DNA of 64,000 bases from Microcyclospora pomicola (lineage: Eukaryota; Ascomycota; Dothideomycetes; Capnodiales), in contig NHNY01000034.1 of assembly GCA_002786065.1 (NCBI GenBank), forward strand, positions 216,818 to 280,817, given 5' to 3'. This document shows positions 34,449 through 45,264 of this stretch, piece by piece (position 1 is the stretch's first letter; the number at the start of each line of letters is the position of its first letter). A program made the position numbers and the translations under genes. The notes below the pieces were generated by a model, which saw only the letters and a list, made by a program, of their open reading frames with translations, had not been told where the DNA came from and made no database searches.

Positions 34449-35120
34449 TTGCCTAGAAGCAGTGCTCGAACTTTCAAAAAAGTTTCGAGATCACTGACCT
34501 AAGCGAACGAGCTAGACTCCGTGACTTAATTCCTGGTTTTTCATGTGATGCTGCGGTACTCTTTAACGCAACGTGAGATGGATGGATTGCAGTACATCAG
34601 AGCGTGCCAAAATCCAATATGCTGTTCACACCGTGGACAGTGATCTGGATATGTACGAGCATCACAGGATCGTTGTCGTCTCGAGTTGATTGCAGCTGAC
34701 GAAACCTTTCTGATGGACAAAACCCCTGGCAATCTTATCGCCAATCACAAGGGCTTAGCCGGGCTCTGTCGTCCGTCATGCGCCATGTCAACTCGCGGGT
34801 GGATTGAAGTACAACTTTCCAGCTCCCATTCCAATAGCCCCCAGCCGAACACACCGCGGCAACCTCCTGCTCGTCCCTTCACCATCTTGCCGCTTCTCTT
34901 GCTTCGGTGCCCTGACAGAAATCTGATCCGTTGTCGTCAACGTTGCGGGCCTCACGTCGATTTTCCGTGCCTTTGGGCGCCGCTCGTGGACTCAGCGCTG
35001 CCCCATTGCAGTGCTTGTCTGAAGCGCTTTCAATTGCACGGTGAACCCAACCCTACGCCATATATCTCACCTCCATAAGCTTGGCGGACCGCAGAATCCA
35101 GCTCTCGGAGCACACTGGTT
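34449..35120. promoter_or_regulatory. Divergent promoter region NOP12 / DEP1
   Basis: 672 bp between two divergent starts; must hold both promoters. No specific site is recognised with confidence, and no coding pattern is seen. Confidence 0.5.
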
Positions 35121-37380
35121 GTGATGGCCACGTCGGCCACGACTCGCGTGTCTACACCGCGACCCTCGGTGTCACCCCTCAGCACTACCTCCAGAGCGAA
35201 TCCAGAGTCGCCGATCGCGTTCAAGACCGCTACTTTGCACGATCGCGCATTGACGCAAGACCACGGGTCCGACATTGTCGCAAGTGCCAATGCCGAAACT
35301 GGCGATGAGCCCGACGATCGCTCGAGTAGCCTCAGCGAGCCCGAGGACGAGCAAGAGGATGATGAGGCGATGAACGGCGCAAGAGATCTCTTCTTGCGCG
35401 GCAGGCACCAAGACTCATATCGTGCTGTAGACGTTGACTCCGAAGCTGAGACGGAACGACTGGAAGAGACCCCTCAGAAGTTGCGAAGACACGCCGAAAG
35501 CGTGGGAAGAACGCCGAGCAAGCTCAATCAAGCTGCGGCCATGGATGATGAGCTATCTGACCCTCCGTCACCGCTTCCGACTGGGGTTGGAGCAGCTTCC
35601 AGCACAAGTACCTTCGGTGCCAATGGTCAGTGGGAATTCGCATCCATCAGCCACTGTGACGGGGAAGCTAATTTTGGACAGGCAAAAAACGAAAGCGATC
35701 CGACCCCGCTGAGAGCCCGCTGACGAGCGCAGAGTCCGATATTGGCGAGTCGCCCAGGAAACGAAGCCACGAGCCAACCTCCCGAGCCGATGTGCATGAA
35801 GATGTAGACGCAGATGGCATAGTCGCGCCCAACAAACGCACCGGTATGGACGCTTCCGACGAGCATGCGTCTACATTGAGCGGTAAGGGAGCAAAGTCGA
35901 GAAGAGGCGGAAGACTCAAGAGCGGCAAGCGGAAAGACACCATGGACGATCTGATCGCGCCGGTAGAAGATGCTGAGGAGCTAGAGGAGGAGCCCAGTGA
36001 AGAGGCTGCAGCAAAAACGGAAGAAGAACAACAACACAAAGCGGAAGCCTCGTCTTCGTTTGAAGAGCTAGCAAAGCAATTTGCATCGCTTAGAGAGAAG
36101 CTATACACTGAGCGTCTTGGCGCACTCACAGCAGAGCTGGAGATGTTGGAAAAGCCAAGCAGCGTGCATCCTGAGTATCTACGCCAAATCGCTTGCCTTG
36201 ACGCGCGTTTGGCGAAGCAGACCCGAGAAGCAGGCGCATTCTATCACTACAAAATGCTTTCCATACGCGATCGGACAATTGGCGAGCGGAGTCAATTACA
36301 CAGCCAGTACTTCCAACAAGTCCGTCAGATGCGCGAAGACGTGCTCGATGAGCTAGGCCGAGAGTGGTACAACATACAGCAAGAGCGAAGGCAGAGTAAT
36401 CAAGAGAAGGACGAGGTGCATGTTTTCAGATTTCCGGAGAAGAAAAGTGTGCAAATTCGGCAGCAAGCGAAGTACAACCAGGAGGTATCAGTGCTCAGTG
36501 GTGTGGCCAAATATATCGGATTCCCTGCTGCGCCTGAGATTGGTGGAGTTCCACTTGAGGAAATGGATGATGATTTGAGAGCGATGAGTGTGAGTCTGTC
36601 GATCGGGACAGGAGTGAAGCACAAAACTAATACTTCTTCTAGCTTCCGGTGCGCGCACCTCCCTTGATACAACCCAAATCAATCGCCACAATGCCGATAC
36701 CCCGAGTAGGGATCCAGACAGTGACAGCCCAAAGCGAACGACTAGCTCACGAGCAATTCATCGAGCAAAATGCTTGGGCTCGGCCACAAGGTCCACTCCA
36801 CAATTACGGCACACCAGGATTAACGCACACGCCCGATTGGGCAGAACCACAAAGCTCGGCCAAGAGTCTTATACGGAATCTCAATGGCCATGCAAATCAA
36901 GCTCTCAGCCCATTCGCCACGCCAGTGCCGCAAAAACGAACGGCTCCCGAGCATTTTTCCAGCGCTGGCACCGTCGCCATAGACAGCGATGGCCAAGAAC
37001 CGCATTCCAGCGTCATCGCAGCTCCTCCAACCACAGACCGTCTGCAAGACTCGGCTGGAGGCGACATGTTCGCAAGCTCTCCCCTGCAAGTTATGAAACA
37101 AAGACAGCAGCACCCACAGAACCATGAGCCCGAGCTGACCGGCTTCCGCAACGCGTCCAACATCTCAGGGGTCTCAGGTACTAGCACCATTGATGCACCC
37201 CATGATCACGATCGAGAACGGCGTGAGCCTCAGCCTCCCTATATGCCGAAAGACATGGCCAGCTTCGACCCGCTACGCAGGCATATCGAGGATAGACGAG
37301 AGCCGTATCCCGCAGGCATGTTCCGGCCAGCTGAAGGCGAATACGCAGCAGCAGCAGCACCTTTGCCAGGCCCAACATGA
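35121..37380 (+). CDS. DEP1: DEP1/Sds3-like subunit of the Rpd3L histone deacetylase complex
   Basis: Three exons, 35121-35625, 35682-36589 and 36643-37380, with introns of 56 and 53 nt (GTCAGT...GACAG and GTGAGT...TCTAG), 716 aa. The N-terminal third is acidic and Ser/Pro-rich (SSLSEPEDEQEDDEA), with basic patches KKRKRSDP and SPRKRSHEP. The Sds3-like domain lies at about residues 315-445. It contains FEELAKQFASLREKLYTERL, a Leu- and Glu-rich coiled coil, HPEYLRQIACLDARLAKQT and a second helix ending LGREWYNIQQERR. The family anchors the Rpd3L/Sin3 deacetylase. Removing intron 1 avoids a premature stop and joins the KRKR stretch. The C-terminal 245 residues are low in complexity. Met at 35124 is an equally good start. 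Confidence 0.88.
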
Positions 37381-37880
37381 AATTCAAAGCGTGTTTATGA
37401 CGAATGACTTGTTTAAGAGCTTGGTGACGTGCGCATCGGGATGATGGCTCGAACATCACACGGTGCGCTATGTATCACGATATGTAGTTCCCACCTGCGT
37501 GAGTGCGACGTACGATATTGAAGGACCTCTCTCCACCATTGATGAAAGTTATTGGACAATGATCTCAATCCTCACGTGAGCTTCGTACACGTATCTAAGC
37601 ATCATTGAATTTGGTCGACATCTTGACCTCCTTGCCATTCCAAGGTTACAGACATTCATCGAGCCATTGTGGTACCTCGGTGACACCATCCCATCAAATA
37701 TTGCAGAAGACGGGAGTGAACAAAAGTTAGCCATAGAAGTATCTGGTGGTACGAATGCCGCACATGAAGCTCTTTGAGGGCTTTATCAATACCGCAAGAA
37801 ATGCACATTGCCAACCATATTGCATTGCAGACAACGATTTCTACATTCGCACAGTACGTCCACGTCCAGACATGGACCCT
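37381..37880. other. Convergent intergenic, DEP1 and GH64 3' ends
   Basis: 500 bp with no supported gene. Confidence 0.5.
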
Positions 37881-39263
37881 TCAGCCCTTCGACCCGCCAA
37901 TCGTGATGGTTAGTAGGACCGGCTTGTCCACGTTTATCAACCCAGCGGGATTGGTATTCCCAGCAGACTGTAGAACCATCATATCAGCAACAGGCCCCTG
38001 AAACGAAGAAAGGGGGGAACTCACCTCATCGTCGTACGAGAACGCATAACCCCTACCCTCCTGTTCCCATCTGTGCACGATGCGCGCGTACTGGTTCGAT
38101 GGCGTACCTGCCGGGTAGAACTTGTCCTCGGCCAGTGCTGGGGAGGGCTGGATGTGTCCGCCAGGTAGCAGAAGGGTGCCGCGGTTGAGGGCTGCGCAGA
38201 GCCGGGGCACGATGGCTTTGTGGACGGCGTTGTCGTTAGGCGCGAGGGCGAAAGGGCCGCTGCTGCAGCCGAAGATGTCGAGCGCACAGGAGGGTTTGGC
38301 ATAGCCGCGATTGTCCCCAGTGCAGGTCAGGAGGTCAGTGGAGGGGTGGACGTGGCAGGTGACGTTCCCTGTGCCGCTGCTTTGTGTCATAAAGACCAGG
38401 GGATGGGAGATGTAATGTGCCCAGACCTTGTGGAGATGATTGGTGAAGTAATCCTCGAAGCTGGTGTTGGGGTAGCCGGCCACGTATTGCGCCGGACTCC
38501 AGACGCGGAGTGGGGTGCTGTCTGCGCCGTAGCGACACAGCTCGTGCCAGGGTTGACCATCGATCTGCGTCTGAAGCTTCAGATCGTGGCAGATGGCGTG
38601 TACGGAGCCTCCATGCAGACCGGGAATGCTTTGATTGTTGCCTTTGCTATTCTTGACCGCGATACCAAGAGGCAGACCGACCCAGTCGACGTAGCTGACG
38701 TCGAAGACGCTTAGATCCTTTCCATAGTCCAGCTCCACGAAGCCGTAGCTGATGTTCACGTTCGGATCGTGGGAGTTGAAGACCGACGGCTCCACCAGGG
38801 TAGGGCCACCACCTACGACCGAAAAGGTGAGCGGCTGCTTTGAGATATATATCCGGGATGAAGACATGTAACCTGGTAGTGACGCCACAGTCTTGAGATC
38901 GCCTTGTCTGAGCGTGATCCTGGCATCAGTGGTGATCTTGACAGGAGTCGGCGAACCTTGAGACGAGACATGGTTCCACTGGTTATCAGACTGCAGCATC
39001 ACCAACGCTCCGGCTGTATCATGGCCGGTCGCATATGCAAACAACTCCGGCGTGCCTGGTAAGTTGTTGATGAACGCCAGATCTAGCTTTGCGGAGTCCA
39101 CGTCCCGACGCAGAGCCCCGAAGCTAGGAGCGTATGAACCAGCAGCAAGAGTGTCGATGAGACTGCCGGAGTCTCGAATATTGTAAGCAAAGAATGGTAT
39201 ATATAAGCATGATGCTAGCAAGGAGAGGAGCGCGAGGTTGAAGAGAGACAGAAAGCCAGCCAT
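37881..39263 (-). CDS. GH64 beta-1,3-glucanase (secreted)
   Basis: 460 aa from the Met at 39263, whose first residues (MAGFLSLFNLALLSLLASCL) form a signal peptide; the frame is open 48 codons further upstream, but that part does not look like a leader. The catalytic domain shows GH64 features: FVELDYGKD...DVSYVDWVGLPLG, AHYISHPLVFMT, DIFGCSSGPFAL, AALNRGTLLLPGG and YARIVHRWEQEGRGYAFSYDD. GH64 enzymes cleave beta-1,3-glucan by an inverting mechanism and release laminari-pentaose-like products. In fungi they are secreted and may act on the cell wall. Near the C-terminus a 27-nt stretch with GT...AG ends sits inside the frame; it is too short for an intron and is taken as coding. Confidence 0.87.
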   Translation of the reverse strand: MAGFLSLFNLALLSLLASCLYIPFFAYNIRDSGSLIDTLAAGSYAPSFGALRRDVDSAKLDLAFINNLPGTPELFAYATGHDTAGALVMLQSDNQWNHVSSQGSPTPVKITTDARITLRQGDLKTVASLPGYMSSSRIYISKQPLTFSVVGGGPTLVEPSVFNSHDPNVNISYGFVELDYGKDLSVFDVSYVDWVGLPLGIAVKNSKGNNQSIPGLHGGSVHAICHDLKLQTQIDGQPWHELCRYGADSTPLRVWSPAQYVAGYPNTSFEDYFTNHLHKVWAHYISHPLVFMTQSSGTGNVTCHVHPSTDLLTCTGDNRGYAKPSCALDIFGCSSGPFALAPNDNAVHKAIVPRLCAALNRGTLLLPGGHIQPSPALAEDKFYPAGTPSNQYARIVHRWEQEGRGYAFSYDDEVSSPLSSFQGPVADMMVLQSAGNTNPAGLINVDKPVLLTITIGGSKG

Positions 39264-39747
39264 TGTAGAAGTGAAGCTTCGAGCGCGAGGATATAAGAGT
39301 TGTTGTGGTGTAGTACAGAACCGGGGTGGTGTGAGAGCACAGCATTTATAGCAAGACCAGGACCTCGAAACTGACACATCATTCCCCGAAAGCAGGTCGC
39401 AGAGCACCTAGCTTAAGCATCAATAAGGGCTTTGTCCTTGGTCACCTGTGCTCGATGATGGTTGCCGTCAGCCTTGAAAAGAAGGTCATGAACGGCATAC
39501 CAGGATGGCGTCTTGTAGCGGGACCGGGTGGACACGGCCAGCTTGATGATGGCAGCATTCGTAGCATGTATGCGTTGCAAACCGACGTTGTGTCCTTGCC
39601 CAATTTGCTTGGGAAACACAAAGTCGCCGCAGCTATCCTTGTTGGCTAGTGAGCATGAAAGTTGCGCAGAAAGTCCTGCTGTAGTCACGAGTGTAAGAGC
39701 AAAGGAGCACAGCAGCTGATTCAGATTGCGTGAATACTGCAGGGCAA
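39264..39747. other. Intergenic, GH64 promoter and EMC3 3' end
   Basis: Upstream region of the glucanase gene and downstream region of EMC3. No gene is supported. Confidence 0.5.
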
Positions 39748-40696
39748 TCAAAATCTAGCAAGCAATCTGTTTTCCACCCCAGCCAGAACAAACCAGTGTT
39801 CTACAACCTCGAGGTTTTCTCCTTCGGCTGCAAAGATCTTGTCGGGATCCTCGACACCCCCCATTGGGTTTCCGCCTTGTCCGCCCATCTGTGCCATCTG
39901 CATCTGCTGACTCATTTGTGATGCAGCATTGTTGCTCCCGAGGATGAAGTTGTACACCGGCTGCAGACCAAAGAGCGTGAGAAAGTACCAGGAGAGCGAT
40001 GACACCCATCGTACGTCCAGATCTCTCGTTCCAACACCAGCCTGCAGCATTTGCTTGAATTGAGGCGTTAATGGGAATGGAAGTTTCACTGCGGATCGTC
40101 AGCTCATACACGGAAAGAAGCATTCCCCATGAAGATCCACGCATACTTATCACATAGCCGCTGAAGAACGCATTGATCCAGCCCATGATCAAAGATTGCG
40201 GCACCATCATGGCAACATTTCCCTTCATCATTCCCATCATGCCCTCCATCATGGCTGGATCCGACATTGGGTTTGGTTTACCCTGCCCTCTCGCACCAGG
40301 GTCGGCAAGATATTTGCCCTCCTTCGCGTTGTCAATAAAATTGTTCTTTCGGGCCTCGAAGGAAGGTTTTGAGATTTGTGGGCAATTGGCGCGTAGCTGT
40401 TGTGCGTGTAGTAGCGAGCGCTGTTCGCGAATCTTGGGCAGAGCTTGCTTCTTCGGTATGGTTGCCAACAGAGTGGAGAGATAGTGCCGCAGAATACCCT
40501 GTGATTCTGTCAGTGTCTACGACAGTACAATGTAAACGTAGGCTGTTTACCGTCAAGATCATGACTATTGTGATTGGCAGAAGGATCCAATAGCTGATCA
40601 ATATGTCAGCCAGGTCTCTCGAGCTCGATGGGAGCACAGAAGTACACACAACAGAGCAGGATCCCGATGGATCTGCTGTTCGACTAGACCGGCCAT
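39748..40696 (-). CDS. EMC3: ER membrane protein complex subunit 3 (EMC3)
   Basis: Four exons: 40650-40696, 40551-40593, 40147-40498 and 39748-40088, with introns of 56, 52 and 58 nt, 260 aa. Joined it starts MAGLVEQQIHRDPALFYWIL and continues LPITIVMILTGILRHYLSTL, the conserved first membrane helix. Then comes a cytosolic loop (KNNFIDNAKEGKYLA...NPMSDPAMMEGMMGMMKGN) and two more helices (SLIMGWINAFFSGYVI and SSLSWYFLTLFGLQPVYNFIL). EMC3 is the Oxa1/YidC-like core of the ER membrane insertase and inserts tail-anchored and multipass proteins. The 43-nt second exon is small but essential for the DPALFYW signature. The start is 208 bp from that of divergent SPC2. Confidence 0.93.
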
Positions 40697-40904
40697 ATCG
40701 CCGTTGTTCTTAGGTGTGTTGGTGGGGAGATAGTGCCGTATAGAAGCAGTGAGGTTTGGCTGTGCTGTCTCGTGAAAGTCGCATCGTTGCTGGAAGCGGC
40801 CGTTCCCGTACGCCAACAAGAGGACAAGGACAACTATACTCCATTGCAGCCTTCAGACCACGAAACGACTCGCACCATACCAGCCAGTAATTTTCGAAGG
40901 CAAG
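40697..40904. promoter_or_regulatory. 208-bp divergent promoter EMC3 / SPC2
   Basis: The only sequence between the start codons of EMC3 (minus) and SPC2 (plus). Both proteins work in the ER membrane on the early secretory pathway, so a shared promoter would allow joint control. No named binding site is assigned. Confidence 0.6.
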
Positions 40905-41658
40905 ATGGCAGAGTCTAAGATCTCTCCTCATTCGCTCAATGACCTCAAAAATACGGTAGGATAACCCCAAAACATCGCTGGCAATGCTTCACTGACACGG
41001 ATTCCTCATGCAGACAGACGATGCGCTTTCGAATTACCTCCGAGGATTGAACTTCGTACAAAGCAACTCCAAGCTCGATGTTCGACTTATCATCGGATAC
41101 GTGTCCGTCATAATTGCCGGAGCAACATTCGTAGCAGATTACAAGCTAGGCTGGGAAGCTACAAAAGATTGGACGTTGGTTGCAGTGATAGCTTACGGGA
41201 TCCTGAATGGAGCTTTCACATACTGGATGTGGGCGGTAGAGAAGGGCTTGGTGTTCGAGGGCAGCTTGGGTGGAAAGAAGGTGAGTGTGAGAGTCGCGGA
41301 AAGGAAGATACTGCATCATATGGTCTTCCATCTTCGCTAACAGGGGACGCAGCTCGAGATCTACTCCAAGACCAAGAAGCACGACCCAACATATTACCTG
41401 ACGGTCTCAAGCACAGCCTCATCTGGAGCATCGCCGAGTGAGTGGCAGATCAAAGCGCCGTTCACTACTTGGTTCACCGGGGACGGTTATTTCGTTGCGA
41501 AGCCATTCCAGCAGTGGCTAGCAAGCAGCATTGCGCCAATCGGAGAGGTGGACACGAAGAGCGCAAAAAGGGATGAAAAGGATGCGCTTTCAGCATCGAG
41601 CAGTGCAGTCGACTCAGCGAATGGAAGTGTGTCCAAGAGAAGCAAAGCAAAAGCATAG
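40905..41658 (+). CDS. SPC2: Signal peptidase complex subunit SPC2 (SPCS2)
   Basis: Three exons, 40905-40955, 41014-41280 and 41353-41658, give 207 aa. It starts MAESKISPHSLNDLKNTTDD. Two membrane helices follow (LIIGYVSVIIAGATFVADY and LVAVIAYGILNGAFTYWMW), then a cytosolic domain with IYSKTKKHDPTYYLTV and FTTWFTGDGYFVAKPFQQWL, which is the SPC25/SPC2 pattern. SPC2 is the accessory subunit linking signal peptidase to the translocon. The second intron has two possible acceptors 9 nt apart. The downstream one (after GACGCAG) is chosen because it lies at a normal distance from the branch-like GCTAAC; the other adds Gly-Thr-Gln. The Ser/Lys-rich tail is species-variable. Confidence 0.92.
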
Positions 41659-42291
41659 CCCAGAATCTGTTATTAGTTCCGCACAGCCATGTATCAACAT
41701 ATGTGGGAAAACGTTCTGTGTTGTTGCCGAGGAACGAGTTCGAGGTCAATAGGAATCTTCCCGCGAAAATTCCCCCATGATCCAGAATGTATGGTCCGTG
41801 ATTGTCAGAGCGGCTGAAGTGCTGGAGACTTGTAAATACACACGCACGATGAATAGACTCACCAAAAGTCCGTGGATGCAGTGTCAGAGCTGTATTGATC
41901 CGAGTGACTCTGTCGTCGGTCATATACAGCGATAAAGCTCAGCTTATAGCTGTCTTTGACACGTGATGGGGCACTTCACCTGCATGTGCAATCCCCGAGC
42001 CGCGACATCACTCTCCTAAATAGCAAGGGGTCCACACCCGCTTAGAGCAACGTTGACCACTTGGCCAAACTTTTGGGACGATCACCTATATTGGTCCTTG
42101 AACACCACCATCACCACTTCTTTTCTCCAACTTGTTTCCCCTCGTCGAACTTTTTCTTTACTTTTATTTGACGCTCTGTCTGCGGGTGGCGTCCGCACAC
42201 TTTCTTTGAACTGATACGACCCACGGAAACGACTCTTCCAGCATTGTCCTCGCGCGTCCACAAGTCTGGCGCTTGTGTAGCAAGGACAAAC
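41659..42291. other. Intergenic, SPC2 to PMT4
   Basis: 633 bp holding the SPC2 3' end and the PMT4 upstream region, including a pyrimidine-rich stretch at about 42,100-42,160 typical of fungal transcription-start regions. No gene is seen. Confidence 0.5.
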
Positions 42292-44763
42292 ATGTCTTCA
42301 CCCAACACCGTTCGTCAGCGAACTGGCACCAAGAAGAAGGATGTAGATGTTGACGCTGTGATTACGGATGGTAGCGCAGTAGCTGCAGATAATGTTGAAC
42401 TGTTGAAGAGCAAGACGAAAGAAGCGGGTACAAGTGAATGGGACTACAAGCTCGCACTCACGGTCATCACCGTTCTGGCCTTTTTGACTAGGTTTTGGGG
42501 CATCTCACACCCAGATCAAGTCGTGTTTGATGAGGTGCATTTCGGAAAGGTGCGTGGGCGAGAAATGAGATCGTGCCGAAGGACGTAGTATGTTCGCTAA
42601 CATTTGATACAATGGTTAGTTCGCATCGTACTACCTTCAACGGACCTACTTCTTCGATGTCCACCCACCGTTCGGCAAACTCCTCTTCGCTTTCGCTGGG
42701 TGGCTGGTCGGATATGATGGCGCATTCCTGTTCGAGAACATTGGTGATCCCTATGTCGCCAACAGGGTCCCTTACGTGGCCTACCGCTCGATGCCAGCCC
42801 TCATGGGTTCCTTGACTGTGTCAGTCGTGTTCTGGATCATGTGGGAATCTGGATACAGTCTCCCGGCTTGTATCGTTGCTGCATCCTTGGTGCTGTTCGA
42901 TAATGCTCACGTGGGTCAGACGCGTTTGATTCTCCTTGATGCCACGCTGGTTCTGTTCATGGCTTTGAGTGTGCTTTGCTACATTCGATTCTACAAGCTC
43001 CGTCATGCGCCTTTCGGACGGAAGTGGTGGAAGTGGCTGCTCTTGACCGGCATCAACATGTCCTGTGTCATCAGCACCAAATATGTCGGTGCCTTCACCT
43101 TCTTTTCCATTGGTGTGCCAGTCATGATCGACTTGTGGGACCTTCTCGACATCAACCGCAAGCAGGGAGCTCTCTCTCTCGTCACTTTTGGAAAGCACTT
43201 GAGTGCTCGCATCATTGGCTTGATCGTTGTGCCTTTCATGATGTACCTTTTCTGGTTCCAGGTCCACTTCGCCATCTTATCTCGTAGCGGACCTGGCGAC
43301 GACTTCATGACACCAGAGTTCCAGGCCACATTGAGCGACAATCTCATGACACAGTCTGCTGTTGGCATCAACTACTTCGATAACATCGCTATGCGTCACA
43401 AGGATACCAAGGTCTACTTACATTCCCATGTTGATACTTATCCTCTACGATACGACGATGGACGTGTTTCGTCCCAGGGTCAGCAAATCACGGGATACCC
43501 ACACAACGATACGAACAACCTCTGGCAGGTATACCCAGCTCATCAGGTCGAGGGTTCCGATAACCCGGTCAAGAACGGAGACGTCGTCCGTCTGCGCCAT
43601 CTGGTTACTGATACTTGGTTGTTGACCCATGATGTTGCCTCGCCATCCATGCCTACCAACCAGGAGTTCACCACTGTGAAAACAGACGTAGCGAATGGAG
43701 ACCGCTATCAAGAGACACTTTTCGAGATCCGCATCGAAAATGGCAAGCCCGGACAATACTTCAAGACCATGGCATCGCATTTCAAACTCGTCCACAAGCC
43801 TACCAAAGTAGCTATGTGGACGCACCCTACCCTTCCGGCTCTTCCAGAGTGGGGATATAAGCAAGCTGAAATTAACGGTAACAAGAACCTCCTGCAGAGC
43901 TCCAACATCTGGTATGTTGAGGAGATCCCCGGTCTTCCCGCAGACTCTCCCCGCATCAACAGGGAGGAGAAAAAGGTCAAAACCATGCCGTTCCTGCAGA
44001 AGTACTTCGAGTTGCAGCGCGCCATGTTCCACCACAACAATGCCCTCACCTCCAGCCACCCATACTCCTCGTTTCCCATTCAGTGGCCTTTCTTGTTGCG
44101 CGGAGTCAGCTTCTGGACCGACAACGAGACTCGCCAGCAAATCTACTTCCTCGGCAACCCCATCGGTTGGTGGTTTGCTTCGTCCATTCTTGCAGTATTC
44201 GCAGGCATCCTTCTTGCTGACCAGGTCTCTGTCCGCCGCGGCGTCGATGCGCTTGACAAGCGTAAGTAACCACGAATCTTTCGGTTGAACGAAAATGCTA
44301 ACACATCCGTAAAGGCACGCGCTCCCGCCTCTACAACAGTACCGGCTTCTTCTTCCTTCTGTGGGCTGCACATTACGCTCCCTTCTTCATCATGGGCCGT
44401 CAACTCTTTCTGCACCATTATCTCCCTGCTCACCTCGCTTCTGCGCTTGTGGCAGGTGCTGTCGTCGAGTTCGTCTTCAACATTGAGCCTGTTGACCTCG
44501 CCAACTTCACCGACAGTCAGCTCCAGGAAGCCAAGAAGGGCTCGAAATCAACTCAGGGACAAAAGGTTCGGGGCAAGCCGATCAGAGAGAGAATCGCGGG
44601 GCAATCATTGCTTGCCACGTGGGCTGCGAGTGGTGTTGTGTTGGCCGGATTACTCTTCGGTTTCTGGTACTTTGCTCCTTTGACATATGGTACGCCTGGC
44701 TTGAGCGTCGAGCAGGTCATTGCGCGGAAGTGGCTCAACTATGACTTGCACTTCGCGAAATAG
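42292..44763 (+). CDS. PMT4: Protein O-mannosyltransferase, PMT4 type
   Basis: Three exons, 42292-42549, 42620-44261 and 44315-44763 (introns 70 and 53 nt), 782 aa. GT39 features: the first luminal loop has the acidic pair D80-E81 in VVFDEVHFGK, followed by YLQRTYFFDVHPPFGKLLFA. Multiple membrane helices follow. A luminal MIR region begins KVYLHSHVDTYPLRYDDGRV with the GYPHNDTNN block. A C-terminal membrane block contains FFFLLWAAHYAPFFIMGRQL. The YPLRYDDGRVSSQGQQ motif points to PMT4 (pmtC in Aspergillus) rather than PMT1 or PMT2. PMT4 transfers mannose from Dol-P-Man to Ser/Thr of membrane and GPI-anchored proteins in the ER. The ATG chosen starts MSSPNTVRQRTGTKKK. Confidence 0.92.
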
Positions 44764-45264
44764 AGATGGTAGTCTTGATGCCAGGATGACCGAGGATGGG
44801 CTACGTTGAAGTGCCGCAAAAAGTTTGAGCGGAGACGAGAAGAATTGTAATAGAGTACGGCTTAGATGTGTGAATATAGTGGCTGGCACGATGTATTCAC
44901 TGTCTGCAATAGTATTTGGACGAGCATTCACGTTGTTCAGATCTTTCATGTTCAGTCTCACTCATATCCTATTGACGTACAGACTCGTACCTATGGATCT
45001 ATCTGATAATTTGGTCGGATCTAGATCTGTAGAACTGGAGTAGGCCACATTTGTGTGATGATACCCAAGAAATAGCAACTCGTAGATGTCGTCACATGAG
45101 CAAGGGTGCTGATTGGCTGCAGCCTTCGCCGTCCACAACAACATCCATGTACCAGGCACTTTCCAATGACCTCTACCGACATTGTCGACTTCAACCCATT
45201 TAAATTCGCGCATCCATGAAGAAGATCAGAGTCCTCGGTGTAGAGCCACAGGATCGACGAAATC
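44764..45264. other. Intergenic, PMT4 to RAD17
   Basis: 501 bp with no supported gene; PMT4 3' end and RAD17 promoter. Confidence 0.5.

Noticed and set aside
37992-38018. 27-nt GT...AG stretch near the end of the GH64 gene as an intron
   Set aside because: Too short for a spliceosomal intron and divisible by three; treated as coding.
43445-44371. 308-codon minus-strand frame opposite PMT4
   Set aside because: Shadow of the PMT4 coding sequence; no domain.
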